From Streptomyces sp. MNU76 (GTDB lineage Bacteria > Actinomycetota > Actinomycetes > Streptomycetales > Streptomycetaceae): a DNA stretch of 64,000 nucleotides. The notes beneath the pieces were generated by a model. It did no database searches. It was given only the letters and a program-made list of their open reading frames with translations, and was not told the origin of the DNA. The position numbers and the translations under genes are program-made. Below are positions 25,892-34,778 of this stretch, one piece after another; the first letter of the stretch is position 1, and each line of letters opens with the position of its first letter. Location: contig NZ_JAJKLK010000003.1 of the NCBI RefSeq assembly GCF_020982545.1, forward strand, positions 930,001 to 994,000, in the 5' to 3' direction.

Positions 25892-26197
25892 ATGCCCGTC
25901 GAACCCTTGTCGCAGAAGGAGATCGAGGACCGGCTGACGGAGCTGCCCGGCTGGTCGCTGGACGGGGACCGGATCGCCCGTTCCTACCGGCTGGGCTCGC
26001 ACTTCGCGGCGACCGCGATGGTCGTGCACATCGCCCAGACCCAGGAGGAGCTCGACCACCACTCCGACCTCACCCTCGGCTACGACACGGTGTCGCTGAC
26101 CATCCACACCCACAGCGTCGGCGGCGCCGTCACCGAGAAGGACTTCGAGCTGGCCCGCAGGGTGGAGGCGCTCGCCCCCGGTCACGGGGCGAGCTGA
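25892..26197 (+). CDS. Pterin-4a-carbinolamine dehydratase family protein
   Basis: The 101-residue protein is the full length of the DCoH/PhhB family. It carries the active-site histidines in EELDHHSDLTLGYDTVSLTI followed by HTHSVGG. The family dehydrates 4a-hydroxytetrahydrobiopterin during phenylalanine hydroxylation, or supports molybdopterin metabolism. No aromatic hydroxylase is near, so the role is open. AAGGAG lies eight bases before the ATG. The methyltransferase gene starts five bases after its stop, so the two form an operon. Confidence 0.88.
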   Translation: MPVEPLSQKEIEDRLTELPGWSLDGDRIARSYRLGSHFAATAMVVHIAQTQEELDHHSDLTLGYDTVSLTIHTHSVGGAVTEKDFELARRVEALAPGHGAS

Positions 26198-26202
26198 GGC
26201 GG

Positions 26203-26946
26203 GTGCTGGACTACGACAAGGAGGCCGGCGCCTACGACACCCTGCGGGGCGGCGAGCCCCGCGCCGAGGCCGCCGCCCACGCCGTGCTCGGCCTCGTCCC
26301 CGAGGGCGCCCGCCGGCTGCTCGACATCGCCTGCGGCACCGGGATCGTGACCCGCCGCCTCGCGGCGGCCCGTCCCCGGACACGGGTCACGGGGGTCGAC
26401 CTCACGCATGCGATGGCGAGCCGGGCCGCCGCCCGGCTGCCCGGCTCCGTCGTGATCGGTGACGCCCGCCGACTCCCGTTCAGCGACGGGGAGTTCGACG
26501 CCGTCACCAGTGTGTGGCTGCTGCATCTGCTGGGCGGCCCCGAGGACGTGCGGGCCGTGGTCGGGGAGTGCGCGCGGGTGCTCCGCCCCGGTGGCGTCTA
26601 CGTCACCACCGTCGACAAGGCCGCCTCCCACAACGTGGGCAGCGACATCGACGCGGTGCTCGCCCCACGGCCCCGGTCCCCGGCGATGGACCCCGCGGGC
26701 GCGGTCGAGAAGTACGCCGTCGCCCACGGTCTGCGCGCCGCCGGGCAGGCCCGTTTCCCCGGGCGCGGCCAGGGCCGCAGCCCTCGCCGCACGGTCGCCG
26801 ACCTGCGCAGGGGCTGGTTCGTCACGCTGCCGCCCGGCGATCCGCTGGCCGACGACTTCGCGCGTCGCCTCGCCGCCCTGCCCGACCAGGACCTGCCGCG
26901 CCCGGACCCGGAGTTCACCCTGCGGTCGTTCCGGAAGGCCGCCTGA
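26203..26946 (+). CDS. Class I SAM-dependent methyltransferase
   Basis: The 247-residue protein has the SAM-binding motif I LLDIACGTGIVTRRLA (near residue 45), the acidic end of strand 2 VTGVDLTHAM, motif II SVVIGDARRLPFSDGEFDAV and CARVLRPGGVYVTTVD. These place it in the UbiE/Coq5-like group (Methyltransf_11). The substrate is unknown. The start is GTG with GAGG just upstream, five bases after the dehydratase stop. Its last 32 bases overlap convergently with the downstream DUF1579-like gene. Confidence 0.88.
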   Translation: MLDYDKEAGAYDTLRGGEPRAEAAAHAVLGLVPEGARRLLDIACGTGIVTRRLAAARPRTRVTGVDLTHAMASRAAARLPGSVVIGDARRLPFSDGEFDAVTSVWLLHLLGGPEDVRAVVGECARVLRPGGVYVTTVDKAASHNVGSDIDAVLAPRPRSPAMDPAGAVEKYAVAHGLRAAGQARFPGRGQGRSPRRTVADLRRGWFVTLPPGDPLADDFARRLAALPDQDLPRPDPEFTLRSFRKAA

Positions 26947-27392
26947 ACTCCGTGATCCAGTTGGTCAGCCAGGTCGTGCCGCCGTCCCGGGAGAACGCCT
27001 GCTCCCAGCGGGCGGAGGTCTCGGACATCCCCGACCACACGAAACGCACGCGCACGTTCTCGTCGTCGAGGGTGTCGTCGCCGTGGAACTCCCCCCCGGC
27101 CGCCCTCGAACCGGCCCGTGACCGGCGGGAACAGCGTGCCGGTACGGCTGGAGGACCAGCTCGGCGACCAGGTTCGCGCCCGTGGGTCGAACAGCCGCAG
27201 GGTCAGCCCCTTCGAGCCGAGGTGCGGCATGTCGATCTCGTCGATGTTCGCGGCCCCGTCGAAGAGGGCCCAGCAGCGGCTGGTGGAGGTGAACTCCTCC
27301 CAGTCGCTGTCCGGCGCGAGGAAGTCGGTGCGGCGGCGGTGGTGGGCCTCCCACGCGCCGTGGAAGAAGTCGAAGTCGTGCGGGCCGCTCAT
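26915..27392 (-). pseudogene. DUF1579-like protein with a G7-tract frameshift
   Basis: From the ATG at 27392 the frame reads MSGPHDFDFFHGAWEAHHRR, then FLAPDSDWEEFTSTSRCWALF and so on to LFPPVTGRFEGGRG, a pattern known in DUF1579 or lipocalin-like conserved proteins. A run of seven G residues on this strand (C run at 27091-27097) follows. Beyond it the expected continuation (EFHGDDTLDDENVRVRFVW through TNWITEFRRP) is one frame off and ends at 26915. Six G residues would restore one reading frame of about 158 residues. It may be a sequencing error, a mutation or slipped-strand phase variation. The ATG overlaps the stop of the upstream gene (ATGA) and has GGAGG six bases upstream. Confidence 0.7.
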
Positions 27393-27889
27393 CGCCGACC
27401 TCCGGTGAGCGAGGGGGTTCCGGTCGTCCCGGCGGGCAGGGAATCCGCCAAGTAGGCGTCGAGATAAGGGAGTTCGGGTGCGAGGACGTGCCGTACCCAG
27501 GCGTCGCGTTCGTGCTGGATCGGCGGGAGTTCCCAGACGCAGCCGATCCACGGGCGGTCGGTGGCCACGAAGTGCGTGGGGTCGGTGTCCGGGCAGCCGA
27601 GCACCGGCTGGCCCGCCGCCGCTCCGGCGAAGTGCAGGACGTTGTCCCACACCCAGCTGTAGACGTTCAGGTAGGCACCGGTGTCGCCGCCCCGGTGCAG
27701 CACGACGAAGGTCGCGGGCGGTGTGGTCCCGTCAGGCTCCGGCGGCAGTGCGGGAAGGAGCGCGTACGCCGCCTCCGCGACCTCGGGAGCGATGCCGTCC
27801 GGGTCGGCCGTGACGTGGTAGCGCTTGATCCGTCGGCCGGCCGCCTCGACGGGCGGCGGCACGGTCAGCAGTTTCTCGGTGAAGGGCAT
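27389..27889 (-). CDS. Conserved hypothetical protein, first gene of the WYL-controlled operon
   Basis: I do not recognise a named domain in these 166 residues. Visible features are an aromatic-rich central part (TGAYLNVYSWVWDNVLHFAG), a DPTHFVATDRPWIGCVWELPP segment and no signal peptide or membrane helix. It precedes and overlaps the DUF1579-like gene by ATGA, so both are translated together. It is divergent from a WYL regulator with only 33 bases between the start codons, and an inverted-repeat operator sits in that gap. Confidence 0.7.
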   Translation of the reverse strand: MPFTEKLLTVPPPVEAAGRRIKRYHVTADPDGIAPEVAEAAYALLPALPPEPDGTTPPATFVVLHRGGDTGAYLNVYSWVWDNVLHFAGAAAGQPVLGCPDTDPTHFVATDRPWIGCVWELPPIQHERDAWVRHVLAPELPYLDAYLADSLPAGTTGTPSLTGGRR

Positions 27890-27910
27890 GGCGGCACGTT
27901 AGGACCGCTT

Positions 27911-27931
27911 CACTGACATCCTGTGTCAGTG
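27911..27931. promoter_or_regulatory. Operator of the WYL regulator divergon
   Basis: CACTGACA (27911-27918) and TGTCAGTG (27924-27931) form a perfect eight-base inverted repeat with a five-base centre. It overlaps the start codon of the WYL regulator and lies 22 bases upstream of the divergent gene. The position implies autoregulation and control of both directions. Confidence 0.7.
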
Positions 27932-28894
27932 AAGTCCAGCCGAATCGTCTCCATCCTGCTGCTGCTCCAGACCCGGGGGCGGATGACCGCCGCCGAGCTC
28001 GCCGAGGAGCTGGAGGTCTCCGTCCGCACGGTCTACCGGGACGTGGAGGCGCTGGGCGCGGCCGGGGTCCCGCTCTACGGCGACGCGGGCCACGCCGGGG
28101 GCTACCGCCTCCTGGAGGGCTACCGCACCCGCCTCACCGGGCTCACGAGGAACGAGGCCGAGGCCCTGTTCCTCGCGGGCGCGCCGGGGCCCGCCGCCGA
28201 CCTGGGCCTCGGCGCGGTGCTGGCCGCCGCTCGGCTGAAGGTCCGCGCGGCCCTCCCCGTCGAGCTGCGGGCCCACGCCGACCGGGTCGTCGGCCGCTTC
28301 CACCTGGACGCCCCCGGCTGGTACGCGGAGGCCGACGACACCCCGTTCCTGGCCGCCGTCGCCGACGCGGTCTGGAACGGCCGGGTGCTGCACGTCCTCT
28401 ACCGCCGCTGGGCCGAGCCGACCGACGTACGGCGCCGTCTCGAACCGTACGGCCTGGTCCTCAAGGCGGGCCGCTGGTACGTCGTCGCCGGGCCGGGACC
28501 CCGTACGTTCCGCGTGGACCAGATCCTCGACATCCTCGAACCCGACGCCGCCGACGAGGAGTTCACCCGCCCGGACGGCTTCGACCTCGCCGCGTACTGG
28601 GCGGCGTACCAGCGCGACTTCCACGCCCGGCTGCACCGTGGCGAGGCGCTGGTCCGGCTGGCGCCGGGCGTGACCCTGCCCAGGGCCGTTCCCGTCGAGG
28701 GCGGCACGGCCGAAGACGGCTGGGCCACGGTGAGGGTGCCCGTCGAGTCCGTCGGACACGCACACGGCGAGTTCCTGCGGCTGGGCACGGACATCGAGGT
28801 GCTGGAACCGGCCGAACTGCGCCACAGGATCGCCCGGACCGTGGCCGAACTGGCCGAAAGGTACGGCAACGTGGCCGGGAACGGTGGCGACTGA
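27923..28894 (+). CDS. WYL-domain transcriptional regulator (YafY/DeoR type)
   Basis: The 323-residue protein has an N-terminal winged HTH (SRIVSILLLLQTRGRMTAAE, then LAEELEVSVRTVYRDVEALG) and a C-terminal WYL-type sensor domain (VWNGRVLHVLYRRW, LEPYGLVLKAGRWYVVA, FRVDQILDI). These regulators usually control a divergent gene and respond to a small ligand or nucleic acid. The first GTG is at 27923 and a second in-frame GTG at 27929. Both lie in or beside the inverted repeat 27911-27931, so binding there would block its own translation start region. Confidence 0.9.
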   Translation: MSVKSSRIVSILLLLQTRGRMTAAELAEELEVSVRTVYRDVEALGAAGVPLYGDAGHAGGYRLLEGYRTRLTGLTRNEAEALFLAGAPGPAADLGLGAVLAAARLKVRAALPVELRAHADRVVGRFHLDAPGWYAEADDTPFLAAVADAVWNGRVLHVLYRRWAEPTDVRRRLEPYGLVLKAGRWYVVAGPGPRTFRVDQILDILEPDAADEEFTRPDGFDLAAYWAAYQRDFHARLHRGEALVRLAPGVTLPRAVPVEGGTAEDGWATVRVPVESVGHAHGEFLRLGTDIEVLEPAELRHRIARTVAELAERYGNVAGNGGD

Positions 28895-28933
28895 AGGAGC
28901 GGAACCCGTCCGTTTCTTCTGGAGGTTCATCAC

Positions 28934-30799
28934 GTGCAGCACCCGCACAGGCACCACAGACGCCGAGCCCTGCGCTCGCTGGTGACAGCGGCCCTGGTCG
29001 CCGCCGGACTCACCACGTTCACCGATACGCCGGCCGAGGCCGCCACCGCCCGCCAGGTCGAGCGCCTCGACCGGGGCGTGGTCAGCGTGCACGTCGACAG
29101 CGGCAACCTGGTCAGCTGGCGCTGGCTGGCCACCGACCCGAATGACGTGTCCTTCAACGTCTACCGAGCCGGTACGAAGGTCAACTCGACCCCGATCACC
29201 GGCTCGACGAACTACTTCCACTCCGGCGCCCCGGCCCAGGCCGACTACACGGTCCGCGCGATCGTGGGCGGCGTGGAGCAGGGCGACTCGGTGCACGCCG
29301 TCCAACTGCGCACCGGCTACAAGGACGTGCCGATCAGCGCACCCGCGGGCGGCACCACCCCGGACGGCGTCGCCTACACCTACGAGGCGAACGACGCCTC
29401 CGTGGGCGACCTCGACGGCGACGGGGCCCTGGAGTTCGTCCTGAAGTGGCAGCCCACGAACGCCAAGGACAACTCCCAGTCCGGCTACACCGGCAACACG
29501 ATCATCGACGGCGTCAAGCTCGACGGCACCCGACTGTGGCGCATCGACCTGGGCCGCAACATCCGCTCGGGCGCGCACTACACCCAGTTCCAGGTGTACG
29601 ACTACGACGGCGACGGCAAGGCGGAGATCGCCGCCAAGACGGCGGACGGCACGGTCGACGGGGCGGGGAGGGTCATCGGCAGCTCCTCCGCCGACCACCG
29701 CAACTCCAACGGCTACATCCTGTCCGGGCCCGAGTACCTGACCATGTTCAACGGGCAGACCGGGCGCGCGATGCAGACCGTCGACCACGTCCCGGCCCGG
29801 GGCACGGTCTCGTCCTGGGGCGACTCGTACGGCAACCGCGTGGACCGCTTCCTCGCCGGCACGGCGTATCTGGACGGTGCCCGCCCTTCCCTGATCATGG
29901 CGCGCGGCTACTACACCCGTTCGGTGATCGCGGCCTGGGACTGGCGGAACGGCTCCTTCGCCCGCCGCTGGACCTTCGACACCAACTCCTCCACCAACTC
30001 CGGCCGGGGCTACGACGGTCAGGGTTCGCACAGCCTCTCCGTCGGTGACGTCGACAACGACGGCCGGGACGAGATCGTGTACGGCGCGATGGCCGTGGAC
30101 GACAACGGGGCCGCCCTGTGGACCACCCGGACGGGCCACGGCGACGCCCAGCACCTGGGCGACCTCGACGCGTCGACGTCCGGCCTGGAGTACTTCAAGG
30201 TCTCGGAGTCCACCTCCCAGCCCGCCGAGCTGTACATCAACCCGGCCAACGGTGCGGTCCGCTGGCAGCTCGCCGCCTGCTGCGACAACGGGCGGGGAGT
30301 CGCCGGTGACATCCACGCGGGCAACGACGGCCCCGAGATGTGGTCGGCCTCCGACTCCGCCATCCGCGACGAGGCCGGCGCGGCGAAGGGCCGCGAGCCC
30401 TCCTCGGTCAACTTCCTCTCCTGGTGGGACGGCGACCCGGTCCGTGAGCTCCTCGACGGCACCCGGATCGACAAGTACGGCACCTCCGCCGACACCCGGC
30501 TGCTGACCGGCTCCGGGGTCTCCTCCAACAACGGCACCAAGGCCACCCCGGCCCTCTCCGGAGACATCCTCGGCGACTGGCGTGAGGAGGTGGTCTGGCG
30601 CACGAGCGGCAACACGGCGCTGCGGATCTACTCGACGCCGATCGAGACGAGCACGAAGATCACGACCCTGCTGCACGACCCGATGTACCGCACAGGGCTG
30701 GCCTGGCAGAACACCGCGTACAACCAGCCCCCGCACACCAGCTTCTTCATCGGCGCCGGCATGCCGACGCCGCCCAGGCCGACCGTGTACACGCCGTAG
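28934..30799 (+). CDS. Secreted rhamnogalacturonan lyase, PL11 family
   Basis: The 621-residue protein has an RR-containing signal peptide (RRRALRSLVTAALVAAGLTT, ending AEAA) and a full PL11 beta-propeller. The beginning LDRGVVSVHVDSGNLVSWRW and internal motifs VGDLDGDGALEFVLKWQP, YDYDGDGKAEIAAKTADGT and GDVDNDGRDEIVYGAM contain the calcium-binding DxDxDG repeats typical of the family. It cleaves the rhamnogalacturonan-I backbone of pectin by beta-elimination outside the cell. No extra carbohydrate-binding module is fused. GTG start with GGAGG eight bases upstream. It opens the plant-cell-wall region but has no CebR-type site, so its control is probably separate. Confidence 0.93.
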   Translation: MQHPHRHHRRRALRSLVTAALVAAGLTTFTDTPAEAATARQVERLDRGVVSVHVDSGNLVSWRWLATDPNDVSFNVYRAGTKVNSTPITGSTNYFHSGAPAQADYTVRAIVGGVEQGDSVHAVQLRTGYKDVPISAPAGGTTPDGVAYTYEANDASVGDLDGDGALEFVLKWQPTNAKDNSQSGYTGNTIIDGVKLDGTRLWRIDLGRNIRSGAHYTQFQVYDYDGDGKAEIAAKTADGTVDGAGRVIGSSSADHRNSNGYILSGPEYLTMFNGQTGRAMQTVDHVPARGTVSSWGDSYGNRVDRFLAGTAYLDGARPSLIMARGYYTRSVIAAWDWRNGSFARRWTFDTNSSTNSGRGYDGQGSHSLSVGDVDNDGRDEIVYGAMAVDDNGAALWTTRTGHGDAQHLGDLDASTSGLEYFKVSESTSQPAELYINPANGAVRWQLAACCDNGRGVAGDIHAGNDGPEMWSASDSAIRDEAGAAKGREPSSVNFLSWWDGDPVRELLDGTRIDKYGTSADTRLLTGSGVSSNNGTKATPALSGDILGDWREEVVWRTSGNTALRIYSTPIETSTKITTLLHDPMYRTGLAWQNTAYNQPPHTSFFIGAGMPTPPRPTVYTP

Positions 30800-30806
30800 G
30801 GGCCGC

Positions 30807-30835
30807 TCCGTGGGCGGGCCCGGCCCGCCCACGGA
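30807..30835. terminator. Bidirectional hairpin terminator
   Basis: TCCGTGGGCGGGCC and GGCCCGCCCACGGA form a perfect 14-bp stem with one base between the arms. It lies between the stop codons of the convergent PL11 and EEP genes. There is no U tract, as is usual in streptomycetes. Confidence 0.8.
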
Positions 30836-30851
30836 CTCCTGCGCGCGCTGG

Positions 30852-31781
30852 TCAGCCCAGCGTGACGGACGCCTGCACCGGCAGATGGTCGCTGGGGAAC
30901 TGGCCGCCGGACGCGAACGTGTTGATGGCCGCCCGGTGCACCGTGATGCCCGGAGTGGTCAGGATCCAGTCGATGCGGTCGCCGCCCGGCGTCAGCGGGC
31001 GGTAGCCGTGGAACGTCGCGTACAGGTCGTTGCGCTCGGGCGCCGCGTCCCAGGTGTCGACGAGGCCGGCGCCCAGCATCGTGTCGTAGACCGTGTTCCG
31101 GTGGGCCGCCACGTTGAAGTCGCCGGTGACGACGAGGGGCAGCGACCGGTCGAGCCCGGCGATGCGCTGGGCGATCAGGGCCGCGGCGCGGTCGCGGGCG
31201 TACTGGCTGAGGTTGTCGAGGTGGGTGTTGAGGACGTAGAACTGTCTGTCGCCGTCCTTCAGGTCACGGAACCGGACCCAGGTGACCATCCGGATGGAAC
31301 CGCCGCCCCAGGTGTTCGACCCGGGCACCTCCGGTGTGTCGGAGAGCCAGAAGTGCCGGTACTCGACGGGCGCGAGCCGGCGGGTGTCGTAGAAGACAGC
31401 CATGAACTCGTCGCGGTTGCCGCCCGCACGGCCGGTGCCGATCCAGCGGTAGTCCGTCCCCAGGTCGGCCTCGATGTCGCGCAGTTGCTGATGGAGGCCC
31501 TCCTGGGTGCCGATGACATGGGGCGCTTCCTGCCGCAGCAGGGCCCTCATCACCGGTCTGCGTACGGCCCAGCTGTTGGGCCGCACGGTGCTCGCGTAGC
31601 GCAGATTGAAGGACATGGTCGCGAGGGGCGGGCCGGCGATGGCCTCCTCCTTCTTCTCCGCCACCGCCGCGACGGCGGGTGCGCCGGACAGTCCGGTGGT
31701 ACGGGACAAGGGCAGCAGAGCCGCCGCGGCGAGGGCGGTCTTCATGCTCAGTCGGCGCGTGACGCGGCTGTGGTTCGGCAC
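30852..31781 (-). CDS. Secreted endonuclease/exonuclease/phosphatase-family protein
   Basis: The 309-residue protein starts with a signal sequence (RRLSMKTALAAAALLPLSR) and continues with a complete EEP fold. The motifs are LATMSFNLRYAS, IGTQEGLHQQLRDIE, VLNTHLDN, LVVTGDFNVAAHRNTVYD, DRIDWILTT and PSDHLPVQASV. These contain the metal-binding Asn and Glu and the catalytic Asp/His pairs. The family cleaves phosphodiesters or phosphomonoesters; a sugar-phosphate, lipid or nucleic-acid substrate is possible. GTG start with AGAAGGAG seven bases upstream. It lies among cell-wall hydrolase genes and converges with PL11. Confidence 0.88.
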   Translation of the reverse strand: MPNHSRVTRRLSMKTALAAAALLPLSRTTGLSGAPAVAAVAEKKEEAIAGPPLATMSFNLRYASTVRPNSWAVRRPVMRALLRQEAPHVIGTQEGLHQQLRDIEADLGTDYRWIGTGRAGGNRDEFMAVFYDTRRLAPVEYRHFWLSDTPEVPGSNTWGGGSIRMVTWVRFRDLKDGDRQFYVLNTHLDNLSQYARDRAAALIAQRIAGLDRSLPLVVTGDFNVAAHRNTVYDTMLGAGLVDTWDAAPERNDLYATFHGYRPLTPGGDRIDWILTTPGITVHRAAINTFASGGQFPSDHLPVQASVTLG

Positions 31782-31964
31782 AGGGGCTCCTTCTGTGAAG
31801 GTCTCCGGGCGAGCCGTGCGTACACACTCTGGATTGCCCTTCTGTGCCCGACATGAACATGCCCACAGGGGAGGGTGTACGCGGTTCGACCTTCCACCTG
31901 TACAGGATACGAAGAGGACGCGCGCCGACCCGGACGCGCGCCCTCTTCTCGTCCGGCGCGGGTG

Positions 31965-34631
31965 TCAGGTCACCGCGCAGGACTGGTCACCGAGCTTGAA
32001 CGCGGTCGGCTTGCCGTTCGTCCCCGACCAGCTTCCGGTGAAGCCGAAGCCCACCGACGCACCGGCCGCCACCGTGCCGTTCCAGCCGATGTTCCGGGCG
32101 GTGACCGCCGACCCCGTCTGGGTGTGGGCGGCGTTCCAGATCTGGGAGATGCGCTGGCCGCCCGGGAAGGTCCAGCCGAGCGACCAGCCGGTCCACGCGC
32201 TCGCGCCCGTGTTGGACAGCCGCACGTCCGCCTGGAAGCCCCCGGACCACTCATTGGTGATCTTGTACGTCACCGCGCAGGGGCCCGTCGGCTCGGGCTC
32301 GGGGTCCGGATCCGTACCGCCGCCCCCGCCGCCGGTGTCGGAGGAGTCGCCGTAGATGACCCCGCGCCCGTTCGTCGCGATGTAGACCCGCCCGTACACC
32401 CTCGGGTCACCCGTGATCGCCGCGCCCGTCCACCCCCACCGGTGGGCGTCGTCGTTGATCCGGGTCCAGGTCGCGCCCTTGTCCGTCGAGCGGAAGATGC
32501 CACGCACGCCGCCGATCTTGGCGCTGGTGTAGAGGGTCTGGTACGAGGCTCCCGTCGCCGCCTTGCCGAAGCCGATCGTGTCGGCCTGCTCGACGCCGGA
32601 GAGCTTGGTCCAGGTCGCGCCGCCGTCCGTCGAGTGCCACAGCCCGTAGGCCCCGTCGGTGGCGCCACCGGCCAGCCAGACGTCGCCCTTCACCCCGGGC
32701 AGTGCCTTGAAACGGATACTGTCGCCGCTGGGCAGCCCGGTCGCGTTCGACGCGGTGAAGGTCGCCCCGCCGTCCGTGCTGACGTAGAACTTCCCGGACT
32801 TGAAGCCGTAGAAGGTCCTCGGGTCCACCCGGTCGGACTCCACGATCGCGCCGGACGGGATACCGCTCGACGCCGACCACGTGGTGCCGAACCCGGTCGT
32901 GTACCGCACGCCCGTGCCCTCGGGACTCCACACGAAACGGCCGCCGTCCGAGGCCGCCGCGACCGTACCGCCGCCGCTGACACCCGAAGGGTCCGTCCCG
33001 GCGAACCAGTTGGCGCCGTTGTCCGTGGAGAACGCGATGTGCGGACCGGAGTCCAGATTCCCCACGCGCACCACCGTGTTCGGGTTCGACTCGGCGAAGT
33101 CCAGACTGGTCGTCGTCGTGAAGTTCGGCTGGGTGAACATCATCGACGGGACCTTCGTCAGGTCCGTGTGCCGGAAGCCGCCGATGTCTCCGAGCGCGCT
33201 CAGCAGCGGCGCGCCGGACGGGGGAGAGGCCAGGTCGTTGACGGCCGTCTCCTCCAGCCCCCGCACCATCGGTCTGATGGTGAACTGGCTGCCGCTGTCC
33301 CAGTTCCCCAGGTTCTCCGTGCCGTAGATCGTCGCGCCGGTCCCGTACATCATGCGGTTCGAGTCGAACGGGTCGATCTCCAGCGCCTCGGTCATCCAGC
33401 CGAGCTTGGGTGTCTGCTCGGGCGGCGAGGGATTCGCGCCCCAGGTCAGCCAGGGGGACGAGGAGACGTCCATGGTGTAACGGTTCGCACGGTTCGGGTA
33501 CGAGGTGTAGTCCCAGGCCCTGGTCCACGTGGCGCCGCTGTCCGTGGAGCGGAAGATCTGGGTGTCCGGCCACCAGGAGCTGTACGCCGTCGCCATGACC
33601 GTGCCCGGGTCCTGCCGGTCGACGGTCAACCCGCTGAAGCCGTAGTGGGTGTCGGCCTCCGCCACCGGGCTGATGTCCGTCCAGGTGCCGGTCGCCGTCG
33701 CGTACCGCCACAGCTGCCCCTTGCCGCCGTCGTACGGCCCGCCCTTGTCGCTGTACGACAGGTACAGATGGCCGTTCGCGGTGTCGAGCACGCCCTTGTG
33801 GGCCAGATGGCCGGTCGGCTGCCCGGCCAGCCGCGACCAGGTCGCCCCCGCGTCCGTGGACCGGTAGACCGCGTTGTCCTTGTCGGCGACCCCGACGTAC
33901 AGGGTCCGCGTGGCGTTGCCTGAGGTGCCCGTCGACTCGTCGAAGGTGACCCAGACGATGCCCTGGTTGTCGCTGGAGTAGCCGCTGGTGTCGGACGGAT
34001 CGGCCACATAGTTGCCGACGTTCGGGAAGTTCGTCACCTGCGACCAGGTGACCCCCGCGTCCGTGGACCGCCACAGCCCCTTCCCGCTGGGCGCGCCCAG
34101 GTACAGCACGCTGTTGCGGTTCGGGTCCACCGCCAGCCGTTCGCCCATGCCCCGCCCCGGCATGTTCCCGCCCAGCTTGAACGGTAGATGCGCCTTCTGC
34201 CAGCTGGCCCCGCGGTCCGACGACCGCAGGATCGCCCCGTTCCCCGGATCCCAGCTGTTGGTGTACGTTCCGGCCGCCACGTACACCTTGTTCGGATCGA
34301 CCGGGTCGGAGGCGAGGCTCACGACACCGGTGTGACCCCAGTCGTCCCAGCCGACGGAATCGAGCAACGGGGTCCAGGTCTGGGACGACTCCACCCAGCG
34401 GTAGGCGCCGCCGATGTCGGTGCGGGCGTACGCGAGGTCGCGCTCCTTGCGGTTGAAGACGATGCCCGGGACGAAGCCGCCGCCGTCGATCCGGGCGTTC
34501 TTCCAGGTGTAGGTGTCGGCGGCGACAGCCACCGACTTCTCGGCCCGCTCGGCGGCCACGACGGGTGGGGAGCCCGCCAGCAGCCCGGCGGCGAGGGCCA
34601 GGACGGCGGTGAGGATGCGCGTTCTTCGCAC
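31965..34631 (-). CDS. Secreted xyloglucanase, GH74 with C-terminal CBM2
   Basis: The 888-residue protein has a signal peptide (TRILTAVLALAAGLLAGSPP). The GH74 double seven-bladed propeller follows, with many repeats of the type STDAGATWSRLAG and DRGASWQKA. The beginning YTWKNARIDGGGFVPGIVF and ARTDIGGAYRW are family signatures. A Gly/Pro/Asp linker (GGGGGGTDPDPEPEPTG) leads to a CBM2 cellulose-binding module (ACAVTYK-like start, here CAVTYKITNEWSGGFQADVR) that ends CAVT. It would hydrolyse xyloglucan endo or exo and bind crystalline cellulose. GTG start with AGGAGAGG upstream. It is downstream of the GH48 gene on the same strand but separated by a strong hairpin. Confidence 0.94.
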   Translation of the reverse strand: MRRTRILTAVLALAAGLLAGSPPVVAAERAEKSVAVAADTYTWKNARIDGGGFVPGIVFNRKERDLAYARTDIGGAYRWVESSQTWTPLLDSVGWDDWGHTGVVSLASDPVDPNKVYVAAGTYTNSWDPGNGAILRSSDRGASWQKAHLPFKLGGNMPGRGMGERLAVDPNRNSVLYLGAPSGKGLWRSTDAGVTWSQVTNFPNVGNYVADPSDTSGYSSDNQGIVWVTFDESTGTSGNATRTLYVGVADKDNAVYRSTDAGATWSRLAGQPTGHLAHKGVLDTANGHLYLSYSDKGGPYDGGKGQLWRYATATGTWTDISPVAEADTHYGFSGLTVDRQDPGTVMATAYSSWWPDTQIFRSTDSGATWTRAWDYTSYPNRANRYTMDVSSSPWLTWGANPSPPEQTPKLGWMTEALEIDPFDSNRMMYGTGATIYGTENLGNWDSGSQFTIRPMVRGLEETAVNDLASPPSGAPLLSALGDIGGFRHTDLTKVPSMMFTQPNFTTTTSLDFAESNPNTVVRVGNLDSGPHIAFSTDNGANWFAGTDPSGVSGGGTVAAASDGGRFVWSPEGTGVRYTTGFGTTWSASSGIPSGAIVESDRVDPRTFYGFKSGKFYVSTDGGATFTASNATGLPSGDSIRFKALPGVKGDVWLAGGATDGAYGLWHSTDGGATWTKLSGVEQADTIGFGKAATGASYQTLYTSAKIGGVRGIFRSTDKGATWTRINDDAHRWGWTGAAITGDPRVYGRVYIATNGRGVIYGDSSDTGGGGGGTDPDPEPEPTGPCAVTYKITNEWSGGFQADVRLSNTGASAWTGWSLGWTFPGGQRISQIWNAAHTQTGSAVTARNIGWNGTVAAGASVGFGFTGSWSGTNGKPTAFKLGDQSCAVT

Positions 34632-34666
34632 AGTGGGGGTCCTCTCCTGACAGGTGGGGGGAAGAT

Positions 34667-34692
34667 CCCCGCGCCCCCGAAGGGGCGCGGGG
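34667..34692. terminator. Hairpin terminator between GH48 and GH74 genes
   Basis: CCCCGCGCCCC and GGGGCGCGGGG form a perfect 11-bp stem with a CGAA loop, downstream of the GH48 gene. The right arm is the core of repeat family A. A second stem, GGCCACGG/CCGTGGCC at 34735-34755, lies closer to the stop codon. Confidence 0.7.
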
Positions 34693-34778
34693 CTGTGTCT
34701 ACTGTGCGGCTCCGCCGCGTGGGTGGGCGCGACCGGCCACGGACGTCCCGTGGCCGACGTGCGACCTGAGTCCCGGAG

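Noticed and set aside
27926..30832. 968-codon open frame on the minus strand opposite the WYL regulator and PL11 genes
   Set aside because: It spans two clear genes and an intergenic gap, has no recognisable motif, and is explained by high GC third positions.
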